64,000 nt of DNA from Limnomonas spitsbergensis (GCA_037349105.1 JAYJMM010000094.1:1178001-1242000), one strand, 5' to 3'; shown: positions 31,498 to 45,400, counted from the stretch's first letter. The notes: a model not told the origin generated them from the letters alone. Made by a program: numbers and translations.

Positions 31498-34400
31498 TTT
31501 TCCCATTAGGGTTTAGGGTGCCTGCATTGGTGGATGCCTGCATCAGTGAATAAACTATTTAGCGCATGCCCGCACTGGTGAGCAAATAATTTACGATGTT
31601 GCCTCTTGGGCCCCTGCGTAAGGGCTATAAGCCGCGTGGGCGCTCAACTGACTAAACAATGGCGGCGTGTGTTTGTTGGCCAGGGGATGTGATGAACGAC
31701 ATCTGCCTTTGAGGGCTATGTGCAGGATGCTTTAAAATGGTGATGGAATACAAATAAATGTTTTGTCGTGTGCGCTCATACTTCCCAGGAATACGAGCAC
31801 TGTATTTTCCGGGTCTTTTGGTGGCAGTGCTGGAAGGGGAAGGTGTTGGGGCGCAGGGGTGGCAGGCATCGCATTGGTTTCCCCCCTGAAGAGCTGTACT
31901 GAATTACTGCAGTAGGACTGTACCGCTGGGGTGCATATGTTTTTGTTGCATCGTCTACGGATGCGTTTAAGATCCTTTTCTGAGGGGCCAAGAGGTGCGA
32001 ACGGAGAGAACAGATTGTACAGGGCCAGAGGAAGGGCCCAGAGGTGTCACTGTCGCGGTGAACAGGTGCACATCAGGAATAGGTGAACCAAGCAAAAAGA
32101 ATACAAGACATATCGCAAGACATTACCTGGTCATTGACAGGGCCAGGATAAGGGCTGGCGATCCTGGTTTGTGATCTCCGCAATTTTCGTCCTCCGGGAT
32201 GTGGGGAACTTGTCCTCTTCCTGGGGGCCACAGCTCATGTGAAATTGTAATATGTGGAGTTTTTACAGTCCAACGGGGCATCACATTTGACGCATGGGAC
32301 TTGTAGGGGCCACAGCTCATGTGAAGTTCTTACTGTCCAGCAGAGCATCGCTTTTGATGTATGGTGCGTGTAAAGATATAAAACACCGCTGCATGCTGGA
32401 CTGCCCAAAAGCTTTAAATGCTTTTATACTTTAAAACAATTGTCACCAGTGCCTATACCGGTACACTGGTGCAGGCATCGAAAAAACCAGATGGCGACTA
32501 CCTTGGAAAGACAGTGACTCCCTAATGCAACATAGTCATGGAAGGCAGTCAAACACAGGAAGAAGATAAATCAGCCTGGCGGAACAACTACCCCTAAACT
32601 GATGAGCACATCGTGAGAAGCTCGGAGACTTGGCAACCCTGTGAAAAGCGAGAGCATAGCGCAATAAGACTGATGTAGTAACGTTACTAATGTGCCCTTA
32701 AAATTCCACTTGAACATACCGTTACTGCCTGCATTCAGCAGTACAACAGCTGCACATGACCATCCAACGTAACGTAGTTCGATCTACACGAAAGCAAATA
32801 AGGAAATTCTGGGCTGGATGGATGCCCTGAAACCCCCTCCAAAGCAAGCCCCCCAGCCACCCGCCCTAGTGGTCCCCAGAATTTGGTTTGTTGTACTCTA
32901 GGATGCACATTGCACACTGAGTAGGCTCACAGCTTGAGGCCTCCGATAAACACGTGTCACAAACGGCCAATTTGCGATAATCGATGTTACAATATTCATT
33001 TTGGGATGGTCCCCCATCACCCTGGCCCCCCCTTGAAGTCAGGGGTGCCGTAGTTCGCATTAGCCCTCGCGTGAAATTTATGATTTAAAAGGGCTGCACG
33101 GACCGATATGAATTCAAAATCCTCTCAGGCCTCAAACGATGGCTTCTGAGTTCTGACGAAGAGTTCCGAGAAGAAGAAGACGGCAGCGTTAGAGGTCTTC
33201 AGTGCTGTGTGAAAGATTGGATTTCAGCGCTACATGGGCTGTAAATTTATGTATTGCCTGCGCGCTAATGAAAAATGCCGCGCGCAAATATTAACTAGTA
33301 TTTGTATTAGGGCGGGGGGGAGCGGAGACTAACAACGCCTACGGTAGCCCAGGGAGGGCGATATTTTTTCGTTTCCGCTGCGTGGACACCCGACTGTCTG
33401 GTCGGGCGAAGTAAAAATTAACGGTTAGAGGAGGGGGAAAAAACAGACGGGAAAAGGAGAAGACCACCCCGAAAGAAAAGGATGTCTGAAGAATCCCCAG
33501 CCCGTCCACATCCTAGCCCTGAACAAAGAGGAAAGAAAGACACATACCAGGCATTTGGTCAGGAAAATTAGGAAAAGGTAGGTCCATAATAAGGTCAGGG
33601 GGCACAGAAATGGCTGGGAAAAGAACGGTGGGAGAAAAATGAAGTCTCGGCATCTGCAACGGCCAAGCCTCAACGATAACTCCTGTACTGTACATCAATT
33701 GTGATACTCCACTGGACTGGAAGGCATTATAAAAATAACAGTTAGACTCCTTTCTTTCTTCGTGTGCCTTTTCCCTTCACTTTCCTCCCTGGCTTTTTCT
33801 TTGCCGACGTGGCCGAGCTTCATTTTAGCATGGCCCAGAGATGTAATGTCAGTAACATATCACAGTTAGTTGGCTGCCCACTCGGCAGAGCTTTGTTCAG
33901 CAGGGCCCATAGGTTTAACGTCATTGACGGATCACAGTCGCGGTCCGGAAGAATCTGACCAGATCATGTTGGGGCCGTTGGGGCGGTGCCCTGTGGTGCG
34001 GGGTGGCGGGAAATAATGCGGGATCCCTTAGACCGGAGCGGTTTTGTACCACGAAAAAAATCCGTCCTGCCTCAGTGCAAGATAAGGATGAGGGATCAGG
34101 CACTAATGCAACATGGGCCGCGTCCACGTGTGCATGCCGTTACGAACACAACACGGGTGTAGTTAAAAACAAGCTGGGACGTTTTCTGTCGATGATTGCG
34201 TCATTTGCGTGTTCCCTGCAGAAGGGGGAGTACCACAATTTGCGGTTGGTCTGCACAGCTCTATTTAACTGCCGATCAGGTGTACGCCCCAGTGCCTAGT
34301 TCTGTGGCGTGCAGTTGATCGGCGGTTAAGCGCACTTCCTGGCATGGGCCTAGGGAAAGCGTCTTTTGATTGGACAAACTGTGAGGCTGGCTGCCCAACC

Positions 34401-35589
34401 CTTGAAAACCTGGGACGTTCAAACATGACAAACAGCACGGGTGTGCATGCCTGCATGGTGTGCTCATCGTCCACATATTCCTAGGAACCCAAGACCCACA
34501 GTTTAACCTCTGGTCCCGACTCTAAATTGTGTGAGCCTGTGGACTGCAACTGGCCGTGAGTACGGTATTACATCATACGTTCAAACAAAATATTAAATAT
34601 GTATCTCTCGCCATGCAGAATCTACATCGGCTGCTGCTCCAAAAGGTAGTGCACAGCCAGACCCAACTAGCCACTCATAAATTCTACACGCCACGCCCCT
34701 CAGGCAAAGCCCTCAGAAGCAACACCTCCAATTTCCCCAAGCACAGCAGCCCAAGCGCCTCATGGGATGTTCTTGGCCTCACGCCTCATGGCATGCTTTG
34801 AAAAAGGGGATATTTCCCCCTATGTTTGCAATAATACGTAAATAGCACCTGCCAGCTAGACACACATGCATGGGCCCCTATGGACAGGGAGCACCCTGCC
34901 GGCCTATCGCTGCTGCCGCTACGGGGCGATGCACGAGGAGCCCTTGACCTCCATAGACAGGGCCCATTAGATTGACCAGGCAAACAAGCCCTTTGGGGGG
35001 GGGGGGCAATCTTCTGCTGCTTGTGATCTTTTTGTTCTAAAAATAAAATAAAATCTGCAGCAGATATTACACACGGTGCAATCTGAGATGTGGGACGGGC
35101 GCAAGGGAATAGGATACATGCGGGGGGACTGGGTGGGGGCCTGCTGGGGCGACCTGGCGGGAGGCGCGCTCCAGTGCAGCAGGGTGGAAAGGGGGGGCAG
35201 GTTCTGCCGTTGGAAGACCTGAGCAAGCGATGTTCATGCTTCTATGTCTCCTTAACTAATAAAGCCATCTCTGGGGGCAAGCCAGGCGGCCAGCACTGGG
35301 TGCGCATGGAGCCAAAACCATGACCGGCCGACGGCCCAACCAACAGAGGGCATGCCGCACCCTTCAGCTACTATTCAAACATCCCACAAGCCAAGGGGCA
35401 TTGTAGCAGAATGGTAGCTGACGTGCACGGAAGCAAACACCATTATGAACTGGGAACATACAAACACTAACATAATCCTGGTATAAGAAAATCAGCCGTA
35501 GGCCGCTGGCCGCCGCCGCCATCGTCACATCACGGCGAGGTAACGGTTGTCAAAGAGGGTCACAGGGCCTGAGCAACAGCAAGTCGGTC
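31498..35589. other. Intergenic region, no gene recognised
   Basis: About 4 kb downstream of the kinase gene. It has short open frames only, none with recognisable features. It holds a TTAGGGTTTAGGG run (31,506-31,519), a GCCGCGTGGGCG dispersed motif (about 31,620-31,655), two adjacent copies of a dispersed repeat with CATGGCCCAGAG or CAGGGCCCATAG (33,795-33,935), and a copy of the ~145-bp repeat near 35,283-35,372. Confidence 0.5.
33795..33935 (+). repeat. Dispersed repeat with GCATGGCCCAGAG, two half-copies
   Basis: GCCGAGCTTCATTTTAGCAT...CCCAGAG...TAATGTCA, then a second, similar GCAGGGCCCATAG...AACGTCATTGA. Relatives occur at about 17,826-17,885 (inside the hAT) and 59,185-59,262. Probably remains of a small non-autonomous element; family unknown. 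Confidence 0.45.
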
Positions 35590-35795
35590 GAACAGGCGCC
35601 ACACTGGGGTGGTGTTGCGGGCATGCCCACGCGTGACACCTGTCGGGTGGTGTTGCGGGCATGCCCACACGTGACACCAGTCGGGTGGTGTTGCAGGCAT
35701 GCCCACAGGCTCCACCTGTGGGATGGTGTTGCAGGCATGCCCACAGGGGCCACCTGTGGGGTGGTGTACTGGTGTTGCAGACATGCCCACAAGCA
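35590..35795. repeat. ~38-bp minisatellite (about 5 copies)
   Basis: Repeats of GTGGTGTTGCAGGCATGCCC + ACAGG...CACCTGT(C/G)GG. It is followed to about 35,940 by an imperfect GCA/GTA trinucleotide tract. Located just past the kinase stop codon, perhaps in its 3' UTR. Confidence 0.75.
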
Positions 35796-35956
35796 CCGGC
35801 AGCAGTAGCAGCACCGGCAGCAGCTGCACTGACAGTAGCAGCAGTGCCATCGGAAGAAGCAGTAGCAGCAGTACCATTGACAGAAGCAGTAGAAGCAGCG
35901 CCATCGACAGAAGCAGTAGCAGTAGCACTAGCAGCATCGGCACCAGATGTCCTTAT

Positions 35957-36455
35957 TCACCGCCCACTGCCTGGCGCATCAGCACCCGCAGCAGAGTGCC
36001 TTATGCCCGCAGCATCGCTCGGCCTCAAGTGCAACCTGGCCGGCGGGGTCTGCCTGCCGCCCAGGTCTGAAGGCACCCTGACACGCAGATTGCCTGTCAA
36101 GGGACGCGCCTGGGCGTCTGGGTGGAGGTTCCCTTCAACTTTGGCGGGGTCCACGCCCGAACCGCTGCCCAACGGCGAGCACAGTGGCTCCTGGGAGGCG
36201 GCGGCGGCGGCGCCCGGCGTGTTCCTCACCGGCGAAGCCGGCGTGTACGAGTTGTTGCTGCTCGCCTCGGAGACGCCGCCGTCCGCCAGCGCCGCCGCCA
36301 TGGCCTGCATGCGCGGGAGCGTCGGCGGCTTTGGAGCTGACTGTATCGAGTGCTTGTTGGCTGCCATGCTCATGCGCAGCTTGGTCTCGATCTGGATCAG
36401 CGCCTTGACCAGCTGACTGGCAGTGGGCCGAGCGTCGGGGTCTTGCAACACACAC
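35957..36455 (-). CDS. Kinase exon 13 (subdomain XI and C-terminal tail)
   Basis: MCVLQDPDARPTASQLVKAL closes the kinase fold (Arg of DPDARP). Then a roughly 130-residue Ala/Ser/Pro tail runs to TGA at 35,957-35,959. A further intron in the tail cannot be excluded. Confidence 0.75.
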
Positions 36456-39400
36456 CTGCAGAAAGGACATTCAGACAACATGACAGACTGCGTGCATGGA
36501 TGTGCATAGATGTGCGTGGATGTGCATGGATGTGCATAGATGTGCATGGATGTGCATGGATGTGTGCATGGATGTGTGCATGGAAGTGCATGGATGTGCA
36601 TGGATGTGCATGGATGTGCATCTTTGCGTGCGCGTTGTGCAAATGTGTGAGTTCGTGTGCGTTGCCATTTCATTGGCATGGTAACATAATTGGTTGTGCG
36701 CCGGGGGCTTGCAACACACACACTGTCAGGGGACTGACAGGCAACGTGACACACCAGGCAAACACAAGGCTTTTCCAAGCATTTCAGCTCCAGCCGAAGT
36801 CGTCTTAATTTATTTTCGGCTTTCGCCAGAACGAAATGACCCTTTAAAGTATCCTATTTCATGTGTGTGTGTGCGTGTGTGTGTGTGCAAGTTTGAATGA
36901 GCTTTTTGCACATGCGTGCCTTTGTATGTTTTAAATTTTCGTTTGCATGGGAACAGAATATGGTGAGAGCATGGACGGTTTGTCTGGGTAGAGTTGAGAG
37001 CTTGACACACATAATGAAAGCTAAAAGCAGCGATCCCAGCTTTGCACACCCTCCTCATGTTTCGTACAGCTCCTGCAGCTCTGGGAGGTGTCCTTTGGGG
37101 CCCCTATGCCGGCTATGCGCTTACCCTAAAAATACTAGAAAGATACAATATAAGCGCGCACACCATCCTTACATTTCGTACAGCTCCTGTAGCTCTGGGA
37201 GGTGTCCTTTGGGCCACTTAGGGCGCAGCTTGCCCGCCGTTACTCCAGAGACAATGACACCTGCAGAAGGGAGGCAAGGTGAGAAGCCTGACTCATGATC
37301 CGGTCACCCACCTGTGTATGGATTCCAGATCCAACCTGCACGCCACTCCAGGATCAAGATCTACGATCCAGCCCCCCGATCCAAAATATGACCCCGAAAC
37401 CCCACCCACCTACCTGAGGGAATGTCCTCCCAGTAAGGCTCCATGCTTGTGACCTTTTGGTACTGCATGATGCCCCAGGAGTAGATACAGGATCAAGATC
37501 TACAATCTAACCCACCTGCCCTGGTCCAAAATATAATTGCAGATCCCCACCTGATGGTATGTCCCTATAAGGCTCCATGCTCGTCACCACTTGGTACAGC
37601 ATGATAACCCAGGAGTAGATCCAGGATCAAGATCTACAATCTAGCCCACCTGCCCTGGTCCAAAATATATTTGTAAGATCCCCACCTAGGGGAATGTCCT
37701 GATAGAGCTCCATGCTCGTCACCACTTGGTACAGCATGATGCCCCAAGAGTAGATGTACAACTTCAAGATGTACGATCTACCCCCCCCCTGATCTGAAAT
37801 ACAATTATAAGATCCAGCCACCCACCTGAGGTGGGTGTGTCCTTATAAGGCTCCATGCTCGTGACCACTTGGTACAGCATGATACCCCAGGAGTAGATCC
37901 AGGATCAAGATCTACCATCTTGTTCCTTCCACTGGTCCAAAATATATTTGTAAGATCCCCACCTGAGGGGATGTCCTTATATGGCTCCATGCTCGTCACC
38001 ACTTGGTACAGCATGATACCCCAGGAGTAGATGTCTGACTTCTTGCACATGTTCCGCCGAAACCGCTGCGGACAGAGAGCGGAGCCAAAGGAATGAAAGT
38101 TGCTCAGCAGACACAATTATGGAGTAGATGTCCGACCTCTTGCACATGTTCTGCAGGTAAAGCTGCAGGCAGATGACGGGGCCCAGAATACAAAACTATG
38201 GAGTACATGTCAAACTTCTTGCACATGCTCCACAGGAAACGCTGCAGACAGCAAACGCAGCCCAGAAAAAGAAACGAAAGTTGCTCAGTGTACAAAGCAA
38301 GCGAGGTTTTCAACACGAGCCATGTGCAACGCAAGACAGTCACCAGCAACCGACAAAACCTGCAGCGCACATCTTAGGGTGCAAGGTGTAACCTACCATA
38401 GCGCAAGTGACTGTCACACAAACCCATCGTAGTGCATAGTAGCCCCAGTCATTGAGAGGTCTCGCAGGAGCAGTCAGATCCTGCAGTGACACCTTTAGCT
38501 GACAGATCCTGACCCCGGTAGCTGACAGATCCTGCATCAACCGCGGTACTCCCAGTTGCCAACCGATACTGTAATAACTCCTGTAACTGACGAATCACAG
38601 AGACCCCTGCTGCTGACAGGTCCCACATTGACCCCAGGACCTAAAACATCCCAAAGTAACCCCTGTAGCTAAAAATACTTAAAGTAACACCACTTGCTGA
38701 AAGATCCCGAAGTAACCTCAGTAGCTGTAAGATGCCAAAGTAACTCCGGTAGCTGAAAGATCCCAAAGTAACCCCAGTTGCTGAAAGGTCCTGAAGTAAT
38801 CCCTGTGACTGTAGTATCCCACATTTAGCCCTGACGCTGAAAGATCCCCTCAAGTAACCCATGTCACTGAAACATCCCAAAGTCACCTCTGTAGCTGAAA
38901 CATCAAAAAGTAAACCCAGTAGTTGAGAGATCCTAAAGTAACCTCTGACACTGCTAGATCCCCAAGAAACCTCTGTCACTACAAGATCCTTATGTAACCC
39001 CTAGTAACTGCTAGACTCCATTCCCTGGGGAGCTCTCACCTCAAGTGTATCTTTTAGTGGACACCAGACCACCCGTAAGGTTTAGTGGACACCAGACCAC
39101 CTGTAAGGTTTAGTGGACACCAGACCACCCGTAAGGTTTAGTGGACACCAGACCACCTGTAAGGTTTAGTGGACACCAGACCACCTGTAAGGTTTAGAGG
39201 ACACCCGACCACCTGTAAGGTTTATGACACCAGACCACCTGTAAGGTTTAGTGGACACCAGACCACCCGTAAGGTTTAGTGGACACCAGACCACCCGTAA
39301 GGTTTAGTGGACACCAGACCACCTGTAAGGTTTAGTGGACACCAGACCACCTGTAAGGTTTAATGGACACCAGACCACCTGTAAGGTTTAGTGGACACCA

Positions 39401-42400
39401 GACCACCTGTAAGGTTTAGTGGACACCAGACCACCTGTAAGGTTTAGTGGACACCAGACCACCTGTAAGGTTTAGTGGACACCAGACCACCTGTAAGGTT
39501 TAGTGGACACCAGACCACCTGTAAGGTTTAGTGGACACCAGACCACCTGTAAGGTTTAGTGGACACCAGAAATGAAACACTGCTCACCTCAGGTGCCATG
39601 TAGATGAGCGTCCCAAAAGGCTTCTGCTCCGGCTCCGTGTTCAAGTGCACAATCTTACTCAAGCCAAAGTCACACACCTGAAAAAACACGCAGGGGCAGC
39701 AATCCATGAAATCAAGAAAATGAATAGCACGACAATCAAATCACGACAATGAATTCTGGTTACTAGAGGGAGTGATTCTTTGGTGAAGTGCTCGCCGCAG
39801 GCGCCTGCCCTCCCTCTCATAAATTACCCAAATCGCCTCTCTTAATAATTACCCAAATCACCCCTCTTATTAATCAACCCACACCCTCCTCTTAATAAAT
39901 ACCCCTTTCACCCCTTCCAATACTCTCACTTACTGCCGCCATGAATCCCCTCCAATCCCCTCTGTTGCCCTTGAGGAGCACGTTGGAGGGCTTGAGATCA
40001 CAGTGGATGATCCCCATCTCGTGCAAGGCGGAGATACCCTGCAACATACACACAAATCAGTGTTCTGACGAGTGCACCATCACCTCTGCGGCTCTGCATG
40101 ATCATTTCTGTTTAGTGCATGATCATAAATCAGTGTGCTGTCAAGTGCATGATCACTTCAGCACACCACCTCAAATCAGGAGGGTGGAGATGCCCAGTGT
40201 CCTCTGCTGTGCATTTTGACGTTATGTAGACAGAAATCGTATCAATTGTCATTTAATGGCCATGCTGTCTGTCAGTGGTAAAGCAGGGGGTTTGAAGTAG
40301 TTGAATCTGAATTGAAAGCTTGTTGGCTGAATCGACTTGAACATACAGAGGCTGAATTTGGTGGCAGAAAAACTGGTGGCTGAAACGTAGCTACCCAAAT
40401 TAGCCACCGCCTGGAGCTTAATTGGCTCAGCACGGCCAGTGATACACACACACACAAACCTAAGTTCTTTGACACGTGACACCTGACACTTGCGTTCTTT
40501 GACACCTGACACCTACGTTCTTTGACACCTGACACCTGACACCTGCGCTCTTTGACACCTGACACCTGAGTTCTTTGACACCTGACACCTGACACCTGCG
40601 TTCTTTGACACCTGACACCTGACACCTGCGTTCTTTGACACCTGACACCTGCGTTCTTTGACACCTGACACCAGCGTTCTTTGACACGTGACACCTGACA
40701 CCTGCGTTTCTTGACACCTGACACCTGCGTTCTTTGACACCTGACACCTGCGTTCTTTGACACCTGACACCTGACACCTGCGTTCTTTGACACCTGACAC
40801 CTGCGTTCTTTGGCACCTGACACCTGACACCTGCGTTCTTTGACACCTGACACCTGCGTTCTTTGACACCTGACACCTGCGTTCTTTGACACCTGACACC
40901 TGCGTTCTTTGACACCTGACACCTGCGTTCTTTGACACCTGACACCTGCGTTCTTTGACACCTGACACCTGCGTTCTTTGACACCTGACACCTGCGTTCT
41001 TTGACACCTGACACCTGCGTTCTTTGACACCTGACACCTGCGTTCTTTGACACCTGACACCTGCGTTCTTTGACACCTGACACCTGCGTTCTTTGACACC
41101 TGACACCTGCGTTCTTTGACACCTGACACCTGCGTTCTTTGACACCTGACACCTGCGTTCTTTGACACCTGACACCTGCGTTCTTTGACACCTGACACCT
41201 GCGTTCTTTGACACCTGACACCTGCGTTCTTTGACACCTGACACCTGCGTTCTTTGACACCTGACACCTGCGTTCTTTGACACCTGACACCTGCGTTCTT
41301 TGACACCTGACACCTGCGTTCTTTGACACCTGACACCTGCGTTCTTTGACACCTGACACCTGCGTTCTTTGGCACCTGACACCTGCGTTCTTTGACACCT
41401 GACACCTGCGTTCTTTGACACCTGACACCTGCGTTCTTTGACACCTGACACCTGCGTTCTTTGACACCTGACACCTGCGTTCTTTGACACCTGACACCTG
41501 CGTTCTTTGACACCTGACACCTGCGTTCTTTGACACCTGACACCTGCGTTCTTTGACACCTGACACCTGCGTATTTTGACACCTGACACCTGCATTCTTT
41601 GACACCTGACACCTGCGTTCTTTGACACCTGACACCTGCGTTCTTTGACACCTGACACCTGCGTTCTTTGACACCTGACACCTGCGTTCTTTGACACCTG
41701 ACACCTGCGTTCTTTGACACCTGACACCTGCGTTCTTTGACACCTGACACCTGCGTATTTTGACACCTGACACCTGCATTCTTTGACACCTGACACCTGC
41801 GTTCTTTGACACCTGACACCTGCGTTCTTTGACACCTGACACCTGCGTTCTTTGACACCTGACACCTGCGTTCTTTGACACCTGACACCTGCGTTCTTTG
41901 ACACCTGACACCTGCGTTCTTTGACACCTGACACCTGCATTCTTTGACACCTGACACCTGCGTTCTTTGGCACCTGACACCTGCGTTCTTTGACACCTGA
42001 CACCTGCGTTCTTTGACACCTGACACCTGCGTCCTTTGACACCTGACACCTGCGTTCTTTGACACCTGACACCTGCGTTCTTTGACACCTGACACCTGCG
42101 TTCTTTGACACCTGACACCTGCGTTCTTTGACACCTGACACCTGCGTTCTTTGACACCTGACACCTGCGTCCTTTGGCACCTGACACCTGCGTGCTTTGA
42201 CACCTGACACCTGCGTTCTTTGACACCTGATACCTGCGTTCTTTGGCACCTGACACCTGCGTTCTTTGACACCTGACACCTGCGTTCTTTGACACCTGAC
42301 ACCTGCGTTCTTTGACACCTGACACCTGCGTTCTTTGACACCTGACACCCGAGTTGTTTGAGGCACTCAGGTGTGAACCTGAAGTGCGCCCTGCGAAAAT

Positions 42401-45400
42401 GGGAATGCCACCCCTTCCACCGTTTTTAGTTAGTTTTAGTTAGTTTAGCTAGTTTCAGTAAGTGTTTTTCGTATGCAGCATATCTCCTTGGACAGGGAGG
42501 GAGGCAGATGCCCCCCTCACTTGCACAGTTGAGCTGTTTTGTAGGTGCACCATACCATGTAAGTGGGGGAGATGGGAATGCCCCCCACCCCCCCCACACA
42601 CCCCACACACACATTTTTTCCCCGTGTGCACCCGACCATCTTCAGGGGCTTGCCATTCAGCCGATATGGACCAAACCATGACGGCGGCCGGCGGCCAAAG
42701 CAACAAGGCATGCTGCCCCAGGTCCCCTCGGCCACAGGCTACTTTAGGGTTTAGTATTTAGGGTTTAAACTCTAACCCTAGCCGCAGGCCGGGTCGCAGG
42801 CAGACGGTTGTCAACGGTCGTAGCATGGTTGCAAAGAAGTTGAAAAAAATAGCGCGCGGATGCCGTCACAAAAACGGGGCAGCCAACACGATGTGCCTGG
42901 GCCGATAAATAGCTAATTTATGATGTAGATATCATAGATACCGTAGATATTATGACAGCGGTCAATCAGTGTTAATTTTAGTGCAAACCGGACCACCTTC
43001 GGCAGGCTTTCTTTCTTTCTTCCTTTCTGGCAGGCCCGCTGGGCTGCCAGCACAGAGGGCTAATTCTGGACAAAACCTGGACCTGGGCGGCAAATTCACA
43101 GCTTTTAGAGCACACCTCCAATGTTTAGCTTAACAAAATAGACCTTAAACGTACACCTGCCGAGGTGGCAACTGCTGGGCCCATGGGGACCCAACCTCGT
43201 CAGGCCTTCTTCCGGTGGCTCAAGCAGCAGAGCGCACTGCACCAGGTCCCCCCAGTCAATTAAGTAGCTGAATGGTAGCTGAATCACCCAGGAATATAAT
43301 AATAGATACTGACCTGCACCATGTCCTTCATTGTGCGCAGGCTGTAAAGAAGCTGAGTGGTAGCTGAATGGCGGCTGATTGGTAGCTGGATGGTAGCTGA
43401 ATCACCCAGGAGTCAATACTGACCTGCGCCATGTCCCTCATCGTGCGCAGGCCGTGAAGAAGCTGAGTGGTAGCTGAATGGTGGCTGATTGGTAGCTGAA
43501 TCACTGGAGTCAATACTGACCTGCGCCATGTCCCTCATCGTGCGCAGGCCGTGAAGAAGCTGAGTGGAAGCTGAATGATAGCTGAGTGGTAGCTGAATCA
43601 CCCAGGAGTCAATACTGACCTGCGCCATGTCCCTCATCGTGCGCAGGCCGTGAAGAAGCTGAGTGGAAGCTGAATGGTGGCTGATTGGTAGCTGAATCAC
43701 AGGAGTCAATACTGACCTGCGCCATGTCCCTCATCCTGCGCAGGCCGTGAAGAAGCTGAGTGGTAGCTGAATGGTGGCTGATTGGTAGCTGAACCACTGG
43801 AGTCAATACTGACCTGCGCCATGTCCCTCATCGTGCGCAGGCCGTGAAGAAGCTGAGTGGAAGCTGACTGATAGCTGAGTGGTAGCTGAATCACCCAGGA
43901 GTCAATACTGACCTGCGCCATGTCCCTCATCCTGCGCAGGCCGTGAAGAAGCTGAGTGGAAGCTGACTGATAGCTGAGTGGTAGCTGAATCACCCAGGAG
44001 TCAATACTGACCTGCGCCATGTCCCTCATCGTGCGCAGGCCGTGAAGATGCTGAGAGGAAGCTGACTGATTGCTGAGTGGTAGCTGAATCACCTAGGAGT
44101 CAATACTGACCTGCGCCATGTCCCTCATCGTGCGCAGGCCGTGAAGAAGCTGAGTGGAAGCTGACTGATAGCTGAGTGGTAGCTGAATCACCCAGGAGTC
44201 AATACTGACCTGCGCCATGTCCCTCATCGTGCGCAGGATGGCCCTGAAGATTTGCCGCGTCTTGCGTTGGTTCGCGTCGCTCAGGTCAAACATGCGGACC
44301 TTAATGGCCTCATCCAGCGTGCCCACGTTGGCCAGCTCCATCACAATCACTGCAAAGGAGAGACGGGGATATTGGAAGAGGGCTTCCTAACGGCACCGGC
44401 TTGCCCGGGTGTAAGGGTATAGGTATGAACCCTAATGCGGACAACATGCCAGCGTTGGCCAGCTCCATCACAATCACTGCTCAACAGGGACGAAGATGTG
44501 GGAAAAGGGATTCAAAGGGGTATCTTTTAAAGCGCAGGGGGGCCTGGTGCCAACTTGCCGGGGTCAAGTAACGACTTGATTTAGGGGGGACAAGTGTGAA
44601 TCCTACAACAGACAGCTTCGTCAACGTTGGCCAGCTCCATCACAATCAGTGCACAACAGGGACCAAGATGGCGGTATGTGTTAAGGACCTGGTGGGAGTT
44701 CTCTCTCAGGGCATAGGCGGGGGAGAAAACGCTTGAGGGGGTCTAGGGGGGGGGGCAGTGAGAGCCCTGAACCAGCCAGCTTGTCCATGACCATGGCCAG
44801 CTCCATGCCAATCAGTGCGTGACAGAGGCAGGAATGAATGGAGCATGATGGATGAGCCCCCCCCCCTCTTCCCCCCCCTACCTCTCTCTCACACACCATC
44901 ACTATACTTCACATTTGGTTTTGCCTGTTGTGCCTCTGACCCCTCCCTAGCCTTCATCAAAACCTACCCAACCAGCTATTTTGTCTCGCCCACTATCTCT
45001 TAAACTTGCCTGTCACCAAGCTCCCAACCACCACCCTGGCCTTGATCAAAACCTATCAACCCAGCCTCTCTCAAGCTATCTATCCCACATGTGTTGTTTG
45101 CCCTTTCTTGCTTCCAATCACCCCCCTGGCCTGAGTCGAAACCCTCCCGGCCTCCGCCGCGCCCTCTCTTTGCATCACCTGTCACTGAGGTCCCCCCCCC
45201 CCCTTGGCCTAGGTCACCCCCTTCCCCCTCCCAGCCTCTCTGTCTCTCACCCACTATCCCTATCGCTCACATACCTTGTTTGCCTTTTGTGCATCGAATC
45301 ACCTCCTTGCCTAATCACCTCCTTATCAGGGCTCCAAACTCCCCTCTCAGTCTCTGCCTCTCTTCATCTCACCAGTCATTGTGCTCCTCCCTCACCCCCT

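Noticed and set aside
36135..36470. Alternative frames over kinase exon 13
   Set aside because: Only the frame joined in phase from exon 12 continues the kinase motif DPDARP.
40272..42366. Long minus-strand proteins (617-689 codons) rich in RCQRTQVSGVKERR
   Set aside because: They are three frames of a stop-free 23-bp satellite lying in a kinase intron.
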